A DNA stretch of 63,949 bases, from positions 13,448 through 77,396 of the forward strand of contig JAHDXO010000054.1 of assembly GCA_023382975.1 (NCBI GenBank). Direction: 5' to 3'. The notes under the pieces are model-generated. The model worked only from the letters and a program-made list of their open reading frames with translations, was not told the origin of the DNA and searched no databases. The first letter of the stretch is position 1, and each line of letters opens with the position of its first letter. Position numbers and translations under genes: made by a program. Below, piece after piece: positions 1-9,833 of the stretch. Origin of the DNA: Pirellulaceae bacterium. Its GTDB lineage: Bacteria; Planctomycetota; Planctomycetia; Pirellulales; Pirellulaceae.

Positions 1-3000
1 CCGGCAGCGGTGCCAACCCGGCCAACGCGGCCGACTTCGGCGGGACGCTGCCCAGCGGCCAAGTCAGCTTCGCGGCCGGAGAGACCAGCAAGACAGTGAC
101 GGTCAACATCAGCGGCGATACGGTGGTCGAATCCGACGAAGGTTTCACCGTCACGCTGTCGGCCGCCAGCGGCGGCGCGACAATCACCACCGCCACGGCC
201 AGCGGCACGATCCGCAACGATGATATCGCGCTGGCCATCTCGGCCGCGGACGCCAACAAGTTCGAGGGCAATTCCGGCACCACGCCCTTCACCTTCACCG
301 TGACACGCACAGGGTTGACGACAGGCACCACGACGGCGAACTGGGCCGTGACCGGCAGCGGTGCCAACCCGGCCAACGCGGCCGACTTCGGCGGGACGCT
401 GCCCAGTGGCCAAGTCAGCTTCGCGGCCGGAGAGACCAGCAAATCGGTAACGGTCAACGTCAGCGGCGATGTGCAACTCGAATCGGACGAGGGCTTCACG
501 GTGACGCTCTCCAATGCCAGCGGCGGAGCGACGATCACCACGGCCACGGCCAGCGGCACGATCCGCAACGACGACCCCGGAATCTCCATCGTCGCGTTGG
601 CGGCTGACAAGTTCGAAGGCCAATCGGGCACCACGCCGTTCACGTTCACCGTGTCGCGTCCCGGTGCGACGTCAGTCGTGACGACGGTCAACTACGCCGT
701 GACCGGCATCGGCGCCAATCCGGCCAATGCAGCCGACTTCGGCGGAACGCTGCCCAGCGGGCAGATCACCTTTGCCCCTGGCGAAACGAGCAAGACGCTG
801 ACCGTCGACATCAGCGGCGATGCGTTGGTCGAACCGGACGAAGGCTTTACCGTAACGCTTTCCTACGACAGCGGCGGCGGGCAGACGGTAACGACCACCG
901 CCAGCGGCACGATCCGCAACGACGACATCCGGTTGGACATCACCGCCGCGGACGCCAATAAGTTTGAGGGCAATACGGGCACCACGCCCTTCACCTTTAC
1001 CGTAACTCGGACAGGACTGACGACGGGCACCACGACGGCGAATTGGGCCGTGACCGGCAGCGGTGCCAACCCGGCCAACGCAGCCGACTTCGGCGGAACG
1101 CTGCCCAGTGGCCAAGTCAGCTTCGCGGCGGGAGAAACCAGCAAGACGGTGACCGTCAATGTCAGCGGCGATTTGCAGTTCGAATCGGACGAAGGCTTCA
1201 CCGTGGCACTGTCCAACGCCAGCGGCGGAGCGCAGATCGGCACGGCAGCGGCCAGCGGCACCATCCGCAACGACGATTCGGCGACCTTCGTGGTGACGGC
1301 ATTGACGCCCACGGACAGTGGCTTCGTCGCGGACTTCAGTGCTCCCCTGAATCCGAGTTTTCTGAACCTGCACAACGATGCCGGTGGGGGACGCGGCGCA
1401 GCAGACATCTCGTTCGTCGGCGCCACGACGGGCACCATCCGCGGCTCGGTGGTTCTCCGCGCGGACAACCGGCAATTGACCTTCATCAAGACCGGCGAAC
1501 CGCTCGCACCGGACAGCTACACCGTGACGCTGCGAAGTGCCGCCGATGGCTTCGTCGACTCCACCGGAAGGCTGCTGGACGGCAATGCCAATGGCGTCGC
1601 GGGCGATGATTTCGTGAACGGTTTCGTGGTGGCCCCCAGGGCCGCGAACGAAGTCACGGTCAGCATTCCCGATTTCGTCCGCGGTTTCGGGCAGTCGGTC
1701 AATCTGCCCGACGAAAACTCGGTTGGCATTCCCGTAACGTTAAGTACCGGTCAGAATGTTGCGGCCGTGGATCTTGATTTCGTCTTCGATCCTGCGCTGC
1801 TGAACGTCGGGTCGTTCACCAACTCCGTGGCCGGCGCTTCGTCTTCGTTCAACCTGATCGAGCCGGGCAGGATGCGGATCACGGTCAGCAGCGTCACCGA
1901 GTTCGGTTCGACGTCGGGCCCGATCGAACTGGGGCGGTTCCTCGCCAACGTGCCGGCGACGGCGCCGTATGCCGTCAAGCAAGTCCTGCGGCTGGAGAAT
2001 GTACTGGTCGAGAACACCGTGCCACAGTCTCGCCCGTCGCGGGCCGATCAAGGCCTGCACATCGTCGCCTTTGTCGGCGATGGCAACGCCAGCCGGACAT
2101 ACACCGGGGGCGACGCAACGCTGCAGCAACGGTTGATCGTGGGTCAGAACCAGGGCTTTGCCGCCTACCCGTTGGCCGACCCGCTGTTGATCGCCGACGT
2201 CAACAGCAGCGGCACATTGACCGGCGGCGACTCAACCTTGCTCCAACGCCTGATCGTCGGCACCCCGATCACCCAGGCTCCGCCACTGCCCACCGGAATT
2301 TCGCCCCCCGACATCGCCGGTCCCGATCCTCGCCTGTTTATTCCCATCGACCTGACGGGTGGTCCCGGCGAAACGGTCACGATTCCCGTGACGCTGGAAG
2401 TCACCGAAGCCGCGGGCATCTCGGTCGCGGCCATCGACTTGGCGATCGCTTACGATCCGGCTGTCTTCACGGTTTCCAACTTCGCGCGAGGAGCGTTGTT
2501 GGATGGGTTCGGGTTCACGGCTCCGGTGGTCAATTCATCGACTCCCGGAATCCTTCGCGTCACGATGTCTTCCGCAGCGGGACCGGAATTGGCGTTCGGT
2601 GTGAGCGGCGTCGTCTTCCAGTTCGACGCCACCGTGGCCGCGGAAACGCCGGAGGGCGTTACCCGAATCAACTTGTTGCAGAATTCTGGAGTGACGTTTA
2701 CGGGCATCGAAAACAACGACATCGAGCAATTGACATTGGTTCCCGCTCCGACCAACGCGGACAACGACCCGGTCGACGGCGTGTTCACCATCGCTGATCC
2801 GGTGGCCGAGTTGTCCATCGTCGCCGCAGACGCCGACAGACCCGAAGGCAATTCGGGCACTACGCCCTTCACCTTCACCGTGACACGCGCCGGCTTGACC
2901 ACTGGCACGACGATCGTCGATTACACGGTGACCGGCAGCGGTGCCAGTCCAGCCAATGCGGCCGATTTCGGCGGCTCGCTGCCCAGCGGCCAAATCACGT

Positions 3001-6000
3001 TCGCCCCAGACGAAACCAGCAAGACGTTGATAATCAACGTCAGCGGCGACACGCTGGTCGAATCGGACGAGGGTTTTACCGTGACGCTGTCGGACGCCAG
3101 CGGCGGCGCACTGATCACGACGCCGGCGGCCAGCGGCACGATCCGCAACGACGACACCGAGGTCACGCTGAACGTTGTTCCCGCAGCCGTTCAGGAAGAT
3201 GGCGGTACACCGCTGGTTTTCACGTTTGCACGTGAGGGGGTGACATCCGAATCGCTGACCGTTTCCTTTACGGTAGCTGGCACTGCGGCCTTCAGCGACG
3301 ACTATTCGCAAACCGGCGCCGCCAGTTTCTCGTCAACGGCGGGGACCGTGACCTTCGCCGCCGGCAGCACCACGGCCGAAGTGCTTGTCCATCCGATCGC
3401 TGATTCCGCGATCGAACTGGACGAAACCGTGGTACTCTCCCTCGTGGGCGGAGCGGCTTACACCGTGGGCCAACCCGGCGCAGCAACCGGAACGATCGTG
3501 GACGACGATCGGCCCTGTGTGTTCATCGAAGATCCGCAGCCGATGTTCGAGGGCGACGCGGGCACGCAATCGCTGATCTTCACGGTCCGCCTCTGCCTGC
3601 CGTTGGCCACGGAATTGTCCGTGGACTATGCCACGCGCGATGGATCGGCCACCGCGGCCGACAGCGATTATCAATCCGTCTCCGGCACGCTGGTCTTCCG
3701 GCCGGGAGAGCCCTTGTCGCAAACGATCGCCGTGCCCGTGCTGGGTGACCAGCGAGTGGAAACGGACGAGGACTTCTTCGTCGACCTCAGCAACTTGGTG
3801 ACTGCGGACCCCGATGCCATCGTGACAAGGGACTCCGCCCGCGGCGTCATTCTGAACGACGACACCGAAGTACACGTGCTGGTCGCACCGCAGAGTGTGG
3901 TGGAGGACGGCAACGAATCCCTGATCTTCACCCTGACCCGCAGCGGCGTAACGTCCGGCGAACTGACCGTGGAGTTCCAGGTCGGCGGCAGCGCCACGTT
4001 CAGCACCGACTACACCGTCACCGGAGCAGCCAGTTTTTCTTTCGACGCGGGAACCGTCACGTTTTCCGCAGGCAGCACGACCGCCACCGTCACGATCGAT
4101 CCGGTGGCCGACGAAACCGTCGAGGACGACGAGACGATCGTATTGACGCTGGTGCCAGGCTCGGGCTACACCGTGGCGGACCCCGCGACGGCGACCGGCA
4201 CGATACTGAACGACGACACCGACGTCTCGATCACGGTTTCACCGGCGGCTGTGTTCGAGGACAGCGGGCTGGGTCTGGTGTACACGATCACGCGGACCGG
4301 GGTCGTCGATCGCCTCCTGACTGTTCACTTCTCCGTGACGGGAGACGCTGGCTTCGACCATGACTATTCGGTGATCGGGGCCACGACCTTCTCCGCGTCG
4401 GCGGGCAGTGTCCAGTTTGCGGCGGACCAGACGACCGCATCGCTGACGGTCCAACCGGTGGCTGATGACCTGGTGGAACTGGACGAAACCGTCGTGTTGA
4501 CCTTGCTGCCGGGCAGCGATTACCGGCCGGTGCAGCCATCTTCCGCCACGGGAACGATTGAGAACGACGACGAGATCCTGTGGATCGCGGCGGCCGACGC
4601 GGTGAAAGTCGAAGGTAACTCCGGCAGCACCATCTTGACGTTCACGGTCACTCGCGAGGGATATCTGGCCAACGAGGTCACGGTCTCGTACGCCGTCACC
4701 GGCAGCGGTTCCCACCCTGCCGACGCCAACGATTTCGGCGGCTCGCTGCCCGGTGGCCAACTGACCTTCGCGGCGGGCCAGGCAAGCCAGACGATCGAGA
4801 TTCCCGTGTCGGGCGACACCGCCCCCGAATCGCACGAAGGTTTCACCGTCACGCTGTCCAATGCGTCCGGCGGTGCCCAAATCGTCATCCCGCAGGCACA
4901 GGGGACGATCTTGAACGACGACGTGCGGCTGGCGATCGCGCCGGCCGATGCGGTGAAATTCGAAGGCGCTGCGGGCTCAAACACCGAGTACACGTTCACG
5001 GTGACCCGCACGGGCATGACGACGGAAGACCTGACCGTCTCCTATGCCGTCAGTGGCAGCGGAGGCCAACCCGCCGATGCCGTCGATTTCGGCGGCACGT
5101 TTCCCAGCGGATTGTTGACCTTCGCGGACGACGCACCGCTGGAGTCGGTCCAGACGATTACCGTCCTGGTGACGGGCGACAACGAACTGGAGCCGGACGA
5201 AGGCTTCACGGTGACGCTGTCCAACGCTTCCGGCGGCGCGCAGATCACGGCCGCCACCGCCGAGGGCTTGATTCAGAACGACGATCAAGAAATCGGCATC
5301 ACAGCCGCCGATTCCGTGCGATTGGAAGGAAACGCCGGCAACACCGAATTCACCTTTACCGTGACTCGCGCGGGCTTCACGGGCAATGCCGCTTTGGCGT
5401 CCTATGCCGTGACTGGCAGTGGAGCAAACCCGGCCAACGCGGCCGACTTCGGAGGCACGCTGCCCGCGGGGCAGGTGACGTTCGCCGCCGGCGAAACGAC
5501 CCGGACGATTACGATCCTCGTTACTGGCGACACCGAGCTTGAAGCGGACGAGCAGTTCACAGTCTCGCTGTCCACTCCGTCGGACAACGCTCAGATTACA
5601 GTCGGTTCGGCCGTGGGAACGATTCGGAACGACGATGCGGTGTTGAGGATCGCGGCCACCGACGCCGCGAAATTCGAAGGTGATACGGGCACGACCGATT
5701 TCACGTTCACCGTCACTCGCGAGGGCTATTTGGCCAACGAAGTCACGGTCTCGTACGCCGTCACCGGCAGCGGTTCCGACCCGGCCGACGCGAACGATTT
5801 CGGTGGCGCATTGCCCAGCGGGCAAGTCATGTTCACCGCGGGCGAGGCGACTCGCACCATCGTGATCCCCGTTGCCGGCGATACGGTCGCCGAGCCGAAC
5901 GAGGGCTTCACCGTCACGTTGTCGGGCGCGACGCAGGGCGTCCAGATCGTGGCGGCAACCGCGGTAGGAACCATCCTGAACGACGATACGATCATCCGCT

Positions 6001-7907
6001 TGTCGGTGTCGCCGGCCTCGGTTCCGGAGGACGCGGGACAACTGCTGCGTTACACGTTCACGCGCGAAGGTCAAACCGGCAGTCCGCTGACGGTGAGTTT
6101 CTCCGTCGGTGGGACGGCGACGCTCGGTGCCGACTACGGCCAAACCGGAGCTGCCACGTTCACCTCGACCACCGGAACCGTGTTGCTCCCTGCTGGCGCG
6201 AGCACGGCAACGGTCACGATCGCGCCGCTGACGGATCGCGTCACGGAACTGAACGAGACGGTGGTCTTGACGCTGACGCCGGGTAGCGGGTACCGCGTCG
6301 ACGGACCAGCGGCTGCGACCGGCACGATCGTCGACGACGATGCGGCAATCCTGTCGATCGAGGATGGCACGCTGCTGGAACCGGAAACGGGCAGCCAGGA
6401 CCTGGTGCTGCAGATCCGGATGCGCGACGGCCAGGGCGCTCCGGCGACGGCCGACGTCGCGGTCAGTGTCAATTGGACCTTCACGCACAAAACGACCAAC
6501 GACAGCGACTTCGCTTCGTCCTTGATCAAGTCCGGTACTGTGACCATTCCCGCGGGGCAAAGCGGAGCGGAACTCCGCTTCCCGGTCGTTGCGGACAATC
6601 TTGTGGAACTGGACGAGACCTTCGAGGTCACTCTGAACAATCTGACGGCCGGCAATCCGTCCCGCAACGTGCAACTGGGCCGCGCCACCGCTGTCGGGAC
6701 CATCCAAGACGACCCGCTGACCGCCGAGTTGCGAGGGTTTGTCTATTCGGACAGCAACAACAACGGGCAACGGGATGCCGCGTCGGAGAAGGGGATTCCC
6801 GGAGTGATCGTCACACTGACCGGCACGGATTCCAGCGGCAACGCCGTCCAGTTGGTGGCGATGACCGACGACCAAGGGGCCTATGGATTCATCAACCTGC
6901 AGGCCGGCACCTACGAAATCCGCGAAAGCCAATCGGGCGCCCTGCTCGACGGCCCGGAGCAAATCGGCTCGCAACAGGGCCAAGTGGCCGACGACCGCTT
7001 CTACAACATTGTGCTGGCGCCGGCAGCCAAAGGCGAAGGCTACAATTTCGGCGAGCGAGGTTGGCGGGCGGCCTACATCACGCAACGGATGTTCTTGGCG
7101 TCCACACCATCGACGCCCGAAGCTCTGCGACAGCGTTTGGCGGCTGTCGAGGAGAAGAATGGCAACACGCAACTCGCCGAACAGATCCGCAATGCCTCGA
7201 TCCCATCGGTCGTCAGCGCCAATCCAGCCGGTGCAGCGGCGACGAACTCGTCCGCCGCGGCGGCGAATCAATCGGCCGCGTTGACCAGCCAAGCCACTGG
7301 CGGTGAAGGCGAAGCGGCGGAACCTTCGACGCAAGCGGCCAGACTTGCCCAGCCGACGGCCGACGCCGTAGGGGCAGCGGCAGCAGCCGATTTCGTCTGG
7401 ACTCAACCGGCCAGCGAGCCCCCGTCATTCGAGCCGACCACGGCCTGGATCGAATCGGTCCTGGCGCAAGCGGAAGCGGAGCCGGCGCAGCCCGAACCGG
7501 AACCGGTGACGCCGGATACCGCCGCGGAATTGGTCGCCGCGATGGCCTATTTCGCGGAACCGGCCGCGACGCTGCTCGAAGTCCCGGCAGAAGCTGCCTC
7601 CGCCGTGAAAACGCACGAGGCGATGCCAAGTGCGGATCTCGAAACGTTCTACGAACTGCTCGCCTGGGAGGCGGCGAACGCCGAATCCGCGCAGCAAGCC
7701 GCGGAATTCGAATCGGCCGTCGATTCGAGCACCGCTGAATCGCTGGCCGACAAGCCCGAAGTTCCCGACGCGCAATCGATCGATGCGATTCCCGTCGGCG
7801 AAGCCGTGTCCGCCGAACCGGCATCGAATTCCGATACAGAGCTCGACGCCGGCTTCGTGGACGCCTTGTTCGAGTGGGACGAACCGCTGCTAGAGCTTCG
7901 AGATTAG
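1..7907 (+). CDS. Giant Calx-beta / cohesin / dockerin surface protein (5' end outside window)
   Basis: The frame is open to the first base, so only the C-terminal ~2630 residues are present. The visible part has 14-15 Calx-beta-type repeats, each ending in a GTIRNDD-like motif with acidic Ca-binding residues: four partial or whole ones to about 1280, the rest from about 2810 to 6720. Between them lie an SbsA/Big-like segment (about 1280-1640), a cohesin-like domain (about 1660-2035), a dockerin-like pair (about 2080-2270, two GGD(A/S)TLLQRLIVG-type helices) and a second cohesin-like domain (about 2320-2740). A SdrD-B-like domain (about 6720-7060, starting RGFVYSDSNNNGQRD) follows, then an Ala/Glu-rich acidic tail. 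Known family members are secreted or cell-surface adhesins, usually Ca-stabilised. No signal peptide can be checked because the start is missing. Stop is TAG. Function as adhesin or scaffold is inferred from architecture. Confidence 0.88.
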   Translation, partial: GSGANPANAADFGGTLPSGQVSFAAGETSKTVTVNISGDTVVESDEGFTVTLSAASGGATITTATASGTIRNDDIALAISAADANKFEGNSGTTPFTFTVTRTGLTTGTTTANWAVTGSGANPANAADFGGTLPSGQVSFAAGETSKSVTVNVSGDVQLESDEGFTVTLSNASGGATITTATASGTIRNDDPGISIVALAADKFEGQSGTTPFTFTVSRPGATSVVTTVNYAVTGIGANPANAADFGGTLPSGQITFAPGETSKTLTVDISGDALVEPDEGFTVTLSYDSGGGQTVTTTASGTIRNDDIRLDITAADANKFEGNTGTTPFTFTVTRTGLTTGTTTANWAVTGSGANPANAADFGGTLPSGQVSFAAGETSKTVTVNVSGDLQFESDEGFTVALSNASGGAQIGTAAASGTIRNDDSATFVVTALTPTDSGFVADFSAPLNPSFLNLHNDAGGGRGAADISFVGATTGTIRGSVVLRADNRQLTFIKTGEPLAPDSYTVTLRSAADGFVDSTGRLLDGNANGVAGDDFVNGFVVAPRAANEVTVSIPDFVRGFGQSVNLPDENSVGIPVTLSTGQNVAAVDLDFVFDPALLNVGSFTNSVAGASSSFNLIEPGRMRITVSSVTEFGSTSGPIELGRFLANVPATAPYAVKQVLRLENVLVENTVPQSRPSRADQGLHIVAFVGDGNASRTYTGGDATLQQRLIVGQNQGFAAYPLADPLLIADVNSSGTLTGGDSTLLQRLIVGTPITQAPPLPTGISPPDIAGPDPRLFIPIDLTGGPGETVTIPVTLEVTEAAGISVAAIDLAIAYDPAVFTVSNFARGALLDGFGFTAPVVNSSTPGILRVTMSSAAGPELAFGVSGVVFQFDATVAAETPEGVTRINLLQNSGVTFTGIENNDIEQLTLVPAPTNADNDPVDGVFTIADPVAELSIVAADADRPEGNSGTTPFTFTVTRAGLTTGTTIVDYTVTGSGASPANAADFGGSLPSGQITFAPDETSKTLIINVSGDTLVESDEGFTVTLSDASGGALITTPAASGTIRNDDTEVTLNVVPAAVQEDGGTPLVFTFAREGVTSESLTVSFTVAGTAAFSDDYSQTGAASFSSTAGTVTFAAGSTTAEVLVHPIADSAIELDETVVLSLVGGAAYTVGQPGAATGTIVDDDRPCVFIEDPQPMFEGDAGTQSLIFTVRLCLPLATELSVDYATRDGSATAADSDYQSVSGTLVFRPGEPLSQTIAVPVLGDQRVETDEDFFVDLSNLVTADPDAIVTRDSARGVILNDDTEVHVLVAPQSVVEDGNESLIFTLTRSGVTSGELTVEFQVGGSATFSTDYTVTGAASFSFDAGTVTFSAGSTTATVTIDPVADETVEDDETIVLTLVPGSGYTVADPATATGTILNDDTDVSITVSPAAVFEDSGLGLVYTITRTGVVDRLLTVHFSVTGDAGFDHDYSVIGATTFSASAGSVQFAADQTTASLTVQPVADDLVELDETVVLTLLPGSDYRPVQPSSATGTIENDDEILWIAAADAVKVEGNSGSTILTFTVTREGYLANEVTVSYAVTGSGSHPADANDFGGSLPGGQLTFAAGQASQTIEIPVSGDTAPESHEGFTVTLSNASGGAQIVIPQAQGTILNDDVRLAIAPADAVKFEGAAGSNTEYTFTVTRTGMTTEDLTVSYAVSGSGGQPADAVDFGGTFPSGLLTFADDAPLESVQTITVLVTGDNELEPDEGFTVTLSNASGGAQITAATAEGLIQNDDQEIGITAADSVRLEGNAGNTEFTFTVTRAGFTGNAALASYAVTGSGANPANAADFGGTLPAGQVTFAAGETTRTITILVTGDTELEADEQFTVSLSTPSDNAQITVGSAVGTIRNDDAVLRIAATDAAKFEGDTGTTDFTFTVTREGYLANEVTVSYAVTGSGSDPADANDFGGALPSGQVMFTAGEATRTIVIPVAGDTVAEPNEGFTVTLSGATQGVQIVAATAVGTILNDDTIIRLSVSPASVPEDAGQLLRYTFTREGQTGSPLTVSFSVGGTATLGADYGQTGAATFTSTTGTVLLPAGASTATVTIAPLTDRVTELNETVVLTLTPGSGYRVDGPAAATGTIVDDDAAILSIEDGTLLEPETGSQDLVLQIRMRDGQGAPATADVAVSVNWTFTHKTTNDSDFASSLIKSGTVTIPAGQSGAELRFPVVADNLVELDETFEVTLNNLTAGNPSRNVQLGRATAVGTIQDDPLTAELRGFVYSDSNNNGQRDAASEKGIPGVIVTLTGTDSSGNAVQLVAMTDDQGAYGFINLQAGTYEIRESQSGALLDGPEQIGSQQGQVADDRFYNIVLAPAAKGEGYNFGERGWRAAYITQRMFLASTPSTPEALRQRLAAVEEKNGNTQLAEQIRNASIPSVVSANPAGAAATNSSAAAANQSAALTSQATGGEGEAAEPSTQAARLAQPTADAVGAAAAADFVWTQPASEPPSFEPTTAWIESVLAQAEAEPAQPEPEPVTPDTAAELVAAMAYFAEPAATLLEVPAEAASAVKTHEAMPSADLETFYELLAWEAANAESAQQAAEFESAVDSSTAESLADKPEVPDAQSIDAIPVGEAVSAEPASNSDTELDAGFVDALFEWDEPLLELRD

Positions 7908-8113
7908 AATCGGGCCTGTGGTCGCGGGCCGTAACTCGCTACGGGCTTATTGACCTTGCGGAGCTGGCCGACATTCTTGTCGCCGCAACCCGTGCGGTGC
8001 TGCCTTCTCGCCTACCTCATTGCGGCCGGACACCGCCGCGGGTAACCTGAGCCGAAGCTTGATTCGCAGCTTCTCAGCCCAAGCTTTCGGAAAGACCCAA
8101 GAGGAACCGTCGC

Positions 8114-9580
8114 ATGAACGTACCGCGCATTGAACGCCGCAAACCGCTGACCGCTCGCATCGGCGTGTTCGGCGTCGGCTTCCACGCGTACTGGCCCCAG
8201 TTCGACGGGCTGCTAGTCGAACTGATGGCCAAGCTCGACCGGTTCGTCGGCATGGTCCGGGCCGAGCAGGTCGAGGTCGTGAACTTCGGCATGGTCGACG
8301 ATGCCGAGTCGGCGTACGCGCTGTTGCCACGGCTCAAGGCGGCGGACCTCGATCTGGTATTCTGCGACATGCTGACCTACGCGACTTCGGCATCGTTCGC
8401 GGCCATTGTGCGCGGACTGGACGTTCCGATCGTGCTGGTCGCGCTCCAACCGCTGGCGGCGCTGGACTACTCCCGCGCGTCGACTTACATGCAGTTGTGC
8501 AACGACGATTTCTGCTCGGTGCCCGAGTTTACCGGCGTCGCGATCCGCATGGGGCGCAAGGCGCCGCCGTGCATCCTGGGCATGCTGGACGACGATCCGC
8601 CGGCCCGCGCGGAGATCCGCCAGTGGTGCCAGATCGCCAAGGTCCTGCACGACCTGCAACGGGCTCGCATCGGACACTTCGGGCATCCCATCGAACACAT
8701 GCTGGACATGCAGACCGACCAGGCGGCGCTGACAGGCACCTTCGGCTGTCACATCGTCCAGACCGAAGCCGACGATCTGCTGCGGCTTGAGCGAACCGTA
8801 ACCGACGCCGAAATCGCGGCAAAGAAACAGCAGATCTTGGACCTGTTCGACACGCCCGATCCGGTCTCGGACCCGGTGACGACCAAGCTGACCGACGGCG
8901 ATCTGCACGTGGCGGCCCGAGTCGCCGTGGCGTTGGACAAATTCGTCGACGAAAACCGGCTCGACGGTCTGGCCTACTATTACGCTGGCGAGGCCGACAG
9001 CCCGATGCGTACGCTGGTGACCAACCTGATCGTCGGCAATTCGCTGCTGACCGCGGCCGGGTTTCCGATGTGCGGCGAGTCGGATCTGAAGACGTGCATC
9101 GCCATGCTGATCATGGACCGGCTGGACATCGGCGGCAGTTTTGCCGAGTTCCATCCGATCGACTTCCGCGAAGGCTTTGTGCTGGTCGGCCACGACGGCC
9201 CGCACCACATCAACATCGCCGACGGCAGACCGGTCCTGCGGAGCCTGCTGAAGTACCACGGCAAGCCGGGTTCCGGAGCCAGCGTCGAGTTCAAGATCAA
9301 GGAAGGCCCGATCACGATGCTCAGCGTCGGCATCCAGCGCGACGGCCGCTTCAAGTTCATCATCGCCGAAGGAGAAAGCGTCGACGGTCCCATTCCACCG
9401 ACGGGCAACACCAACACTCGCGGCTTTTTTCAGCCCGACGTTCGCACCTTCCTGAAACGCTGGGTCGCCGAAGGCCCCACCCACCACTTCGCCCTAGGCA
9501 TCGGCCACCACGCCGCCACCCTGGAACAGATCGCCGACCTCCTAGACATCGACTCCGCCGTCGTCTCCCCGCGATCCTAA
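8114..9580 (+). CDS. L-arabinose/L-fucose isomerase-like protein
   Basis: A 488-aa cytosolic protein with the fold signature of the arabinose/fucose isomerase family. Its N-terminus (IGVFGVGFHAYWPQF) resembles the Rossmann-like N1 domain. Potential Mn-binding and catalytic residues fall in the expected order and spacing: Glu near 322 (MCGESDLKT), Glu near 345 (SFAEFHP), His near 361 (VGHDGPHH) and His near 465 (GIGHHAA), paralleling the two Glu and two His of AraA. It would interconvert an aldose and a ketose, but the substrate cannot be read from sequence. An AGAGGAA Shine-Dalgarno lies about 9 bases before ATG. It stands alone between the Calx-beta gene and the kinase gene, with no kinase or epimerase of a classic arabinose operon beside it. 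Assignment to family is good; exact sugar unknown. Confidence 0.72.
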   Translation: MNVPRIERRKPLTARIGVFGVGFHAYWPQFDGLLVELMAKLDRFVGMVRAEQVEVVNFGMVDDAESAYALLPRLKAADLDLVFCDMLTYATSASFAAIVRGLDVPIVLVALQPLAALDYSRASTYMQLCNDDFCSVPEFTGVAIRMGRKAPPCILGMLDDDPPARAEIRQWCQIAKVLHDLQRARIGHFGHPIEHMLDMQTDQAALTGTFGCHIVQTEADDLLRLERTVTDAEIAAKKQQILDLFDTPDPVSDPVTTKLTDGDLHVAARVAVALDKFVDENRLDGLAYYYAGEADSPMRTLVTNLIVGNSLLTAAGFPMCGESDLKTCIAMLIMDRLDIGGSFAEFHPIDFREGFVLVGHDGPHHINIADGRPVLRSLLKYHGKPGSGASVEFKIKEGPITMLSVGIQRDGRFKFIIAEGESVDGPIPPTGNTNTRGFFQPDVRTFLKRWVAEGPTHHFALGIGHHAATLEQIADLLDIDSAVVSPRS

Positions 9581-9741
9581 CGCTGTCTGGATCGCCTGAT
9601 ATCGGCATTTCGGGTCGGTTCGATTGGACGCCCAGACAGGGAAACCAATTGACGCTCCACACCCGGACCGCGGAAAGGCCCAAATCAGGACAATCAGGTA
9701 CGCAAGCTGTTGTGCTGTGGTGCAGCTACCTGTCTGGGTTG

Positions 9742-9768
9742 TTGACGAGTCGCGTATCAGGCTATAAT
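9742..9768 (+). promoter_or_regulatory. Sigma-70-type promoter for the kinase-nSTAND gene
   Basis: TTGACG (9742-9747) and TATAAT (9763-9768) are separated by 15 bases; shifting the upstream box by one gives 16. A perfect -10 and five of six at -35, about 65 bases before the chosen ATG at 9834. No operator-like repeat is evident around it. Confidence 0.55.
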
Positions 9769-9833
9769 CACGGCGATAAATCAAACCATGCCGATGTGTG
9801 TTCCGAGCCATCCTGCCAGCAGGTGGAACGAAG

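Noticed and set aside
4977..7406. An 809-codon open frame on the minus strand inside the Calx-beta gene
   Set aside because: It is antisense to regular repeats in a high-GC gene, where stop codons are rare on the opposite strand. The translation is Arg/Gly-rich and has no family pattern.
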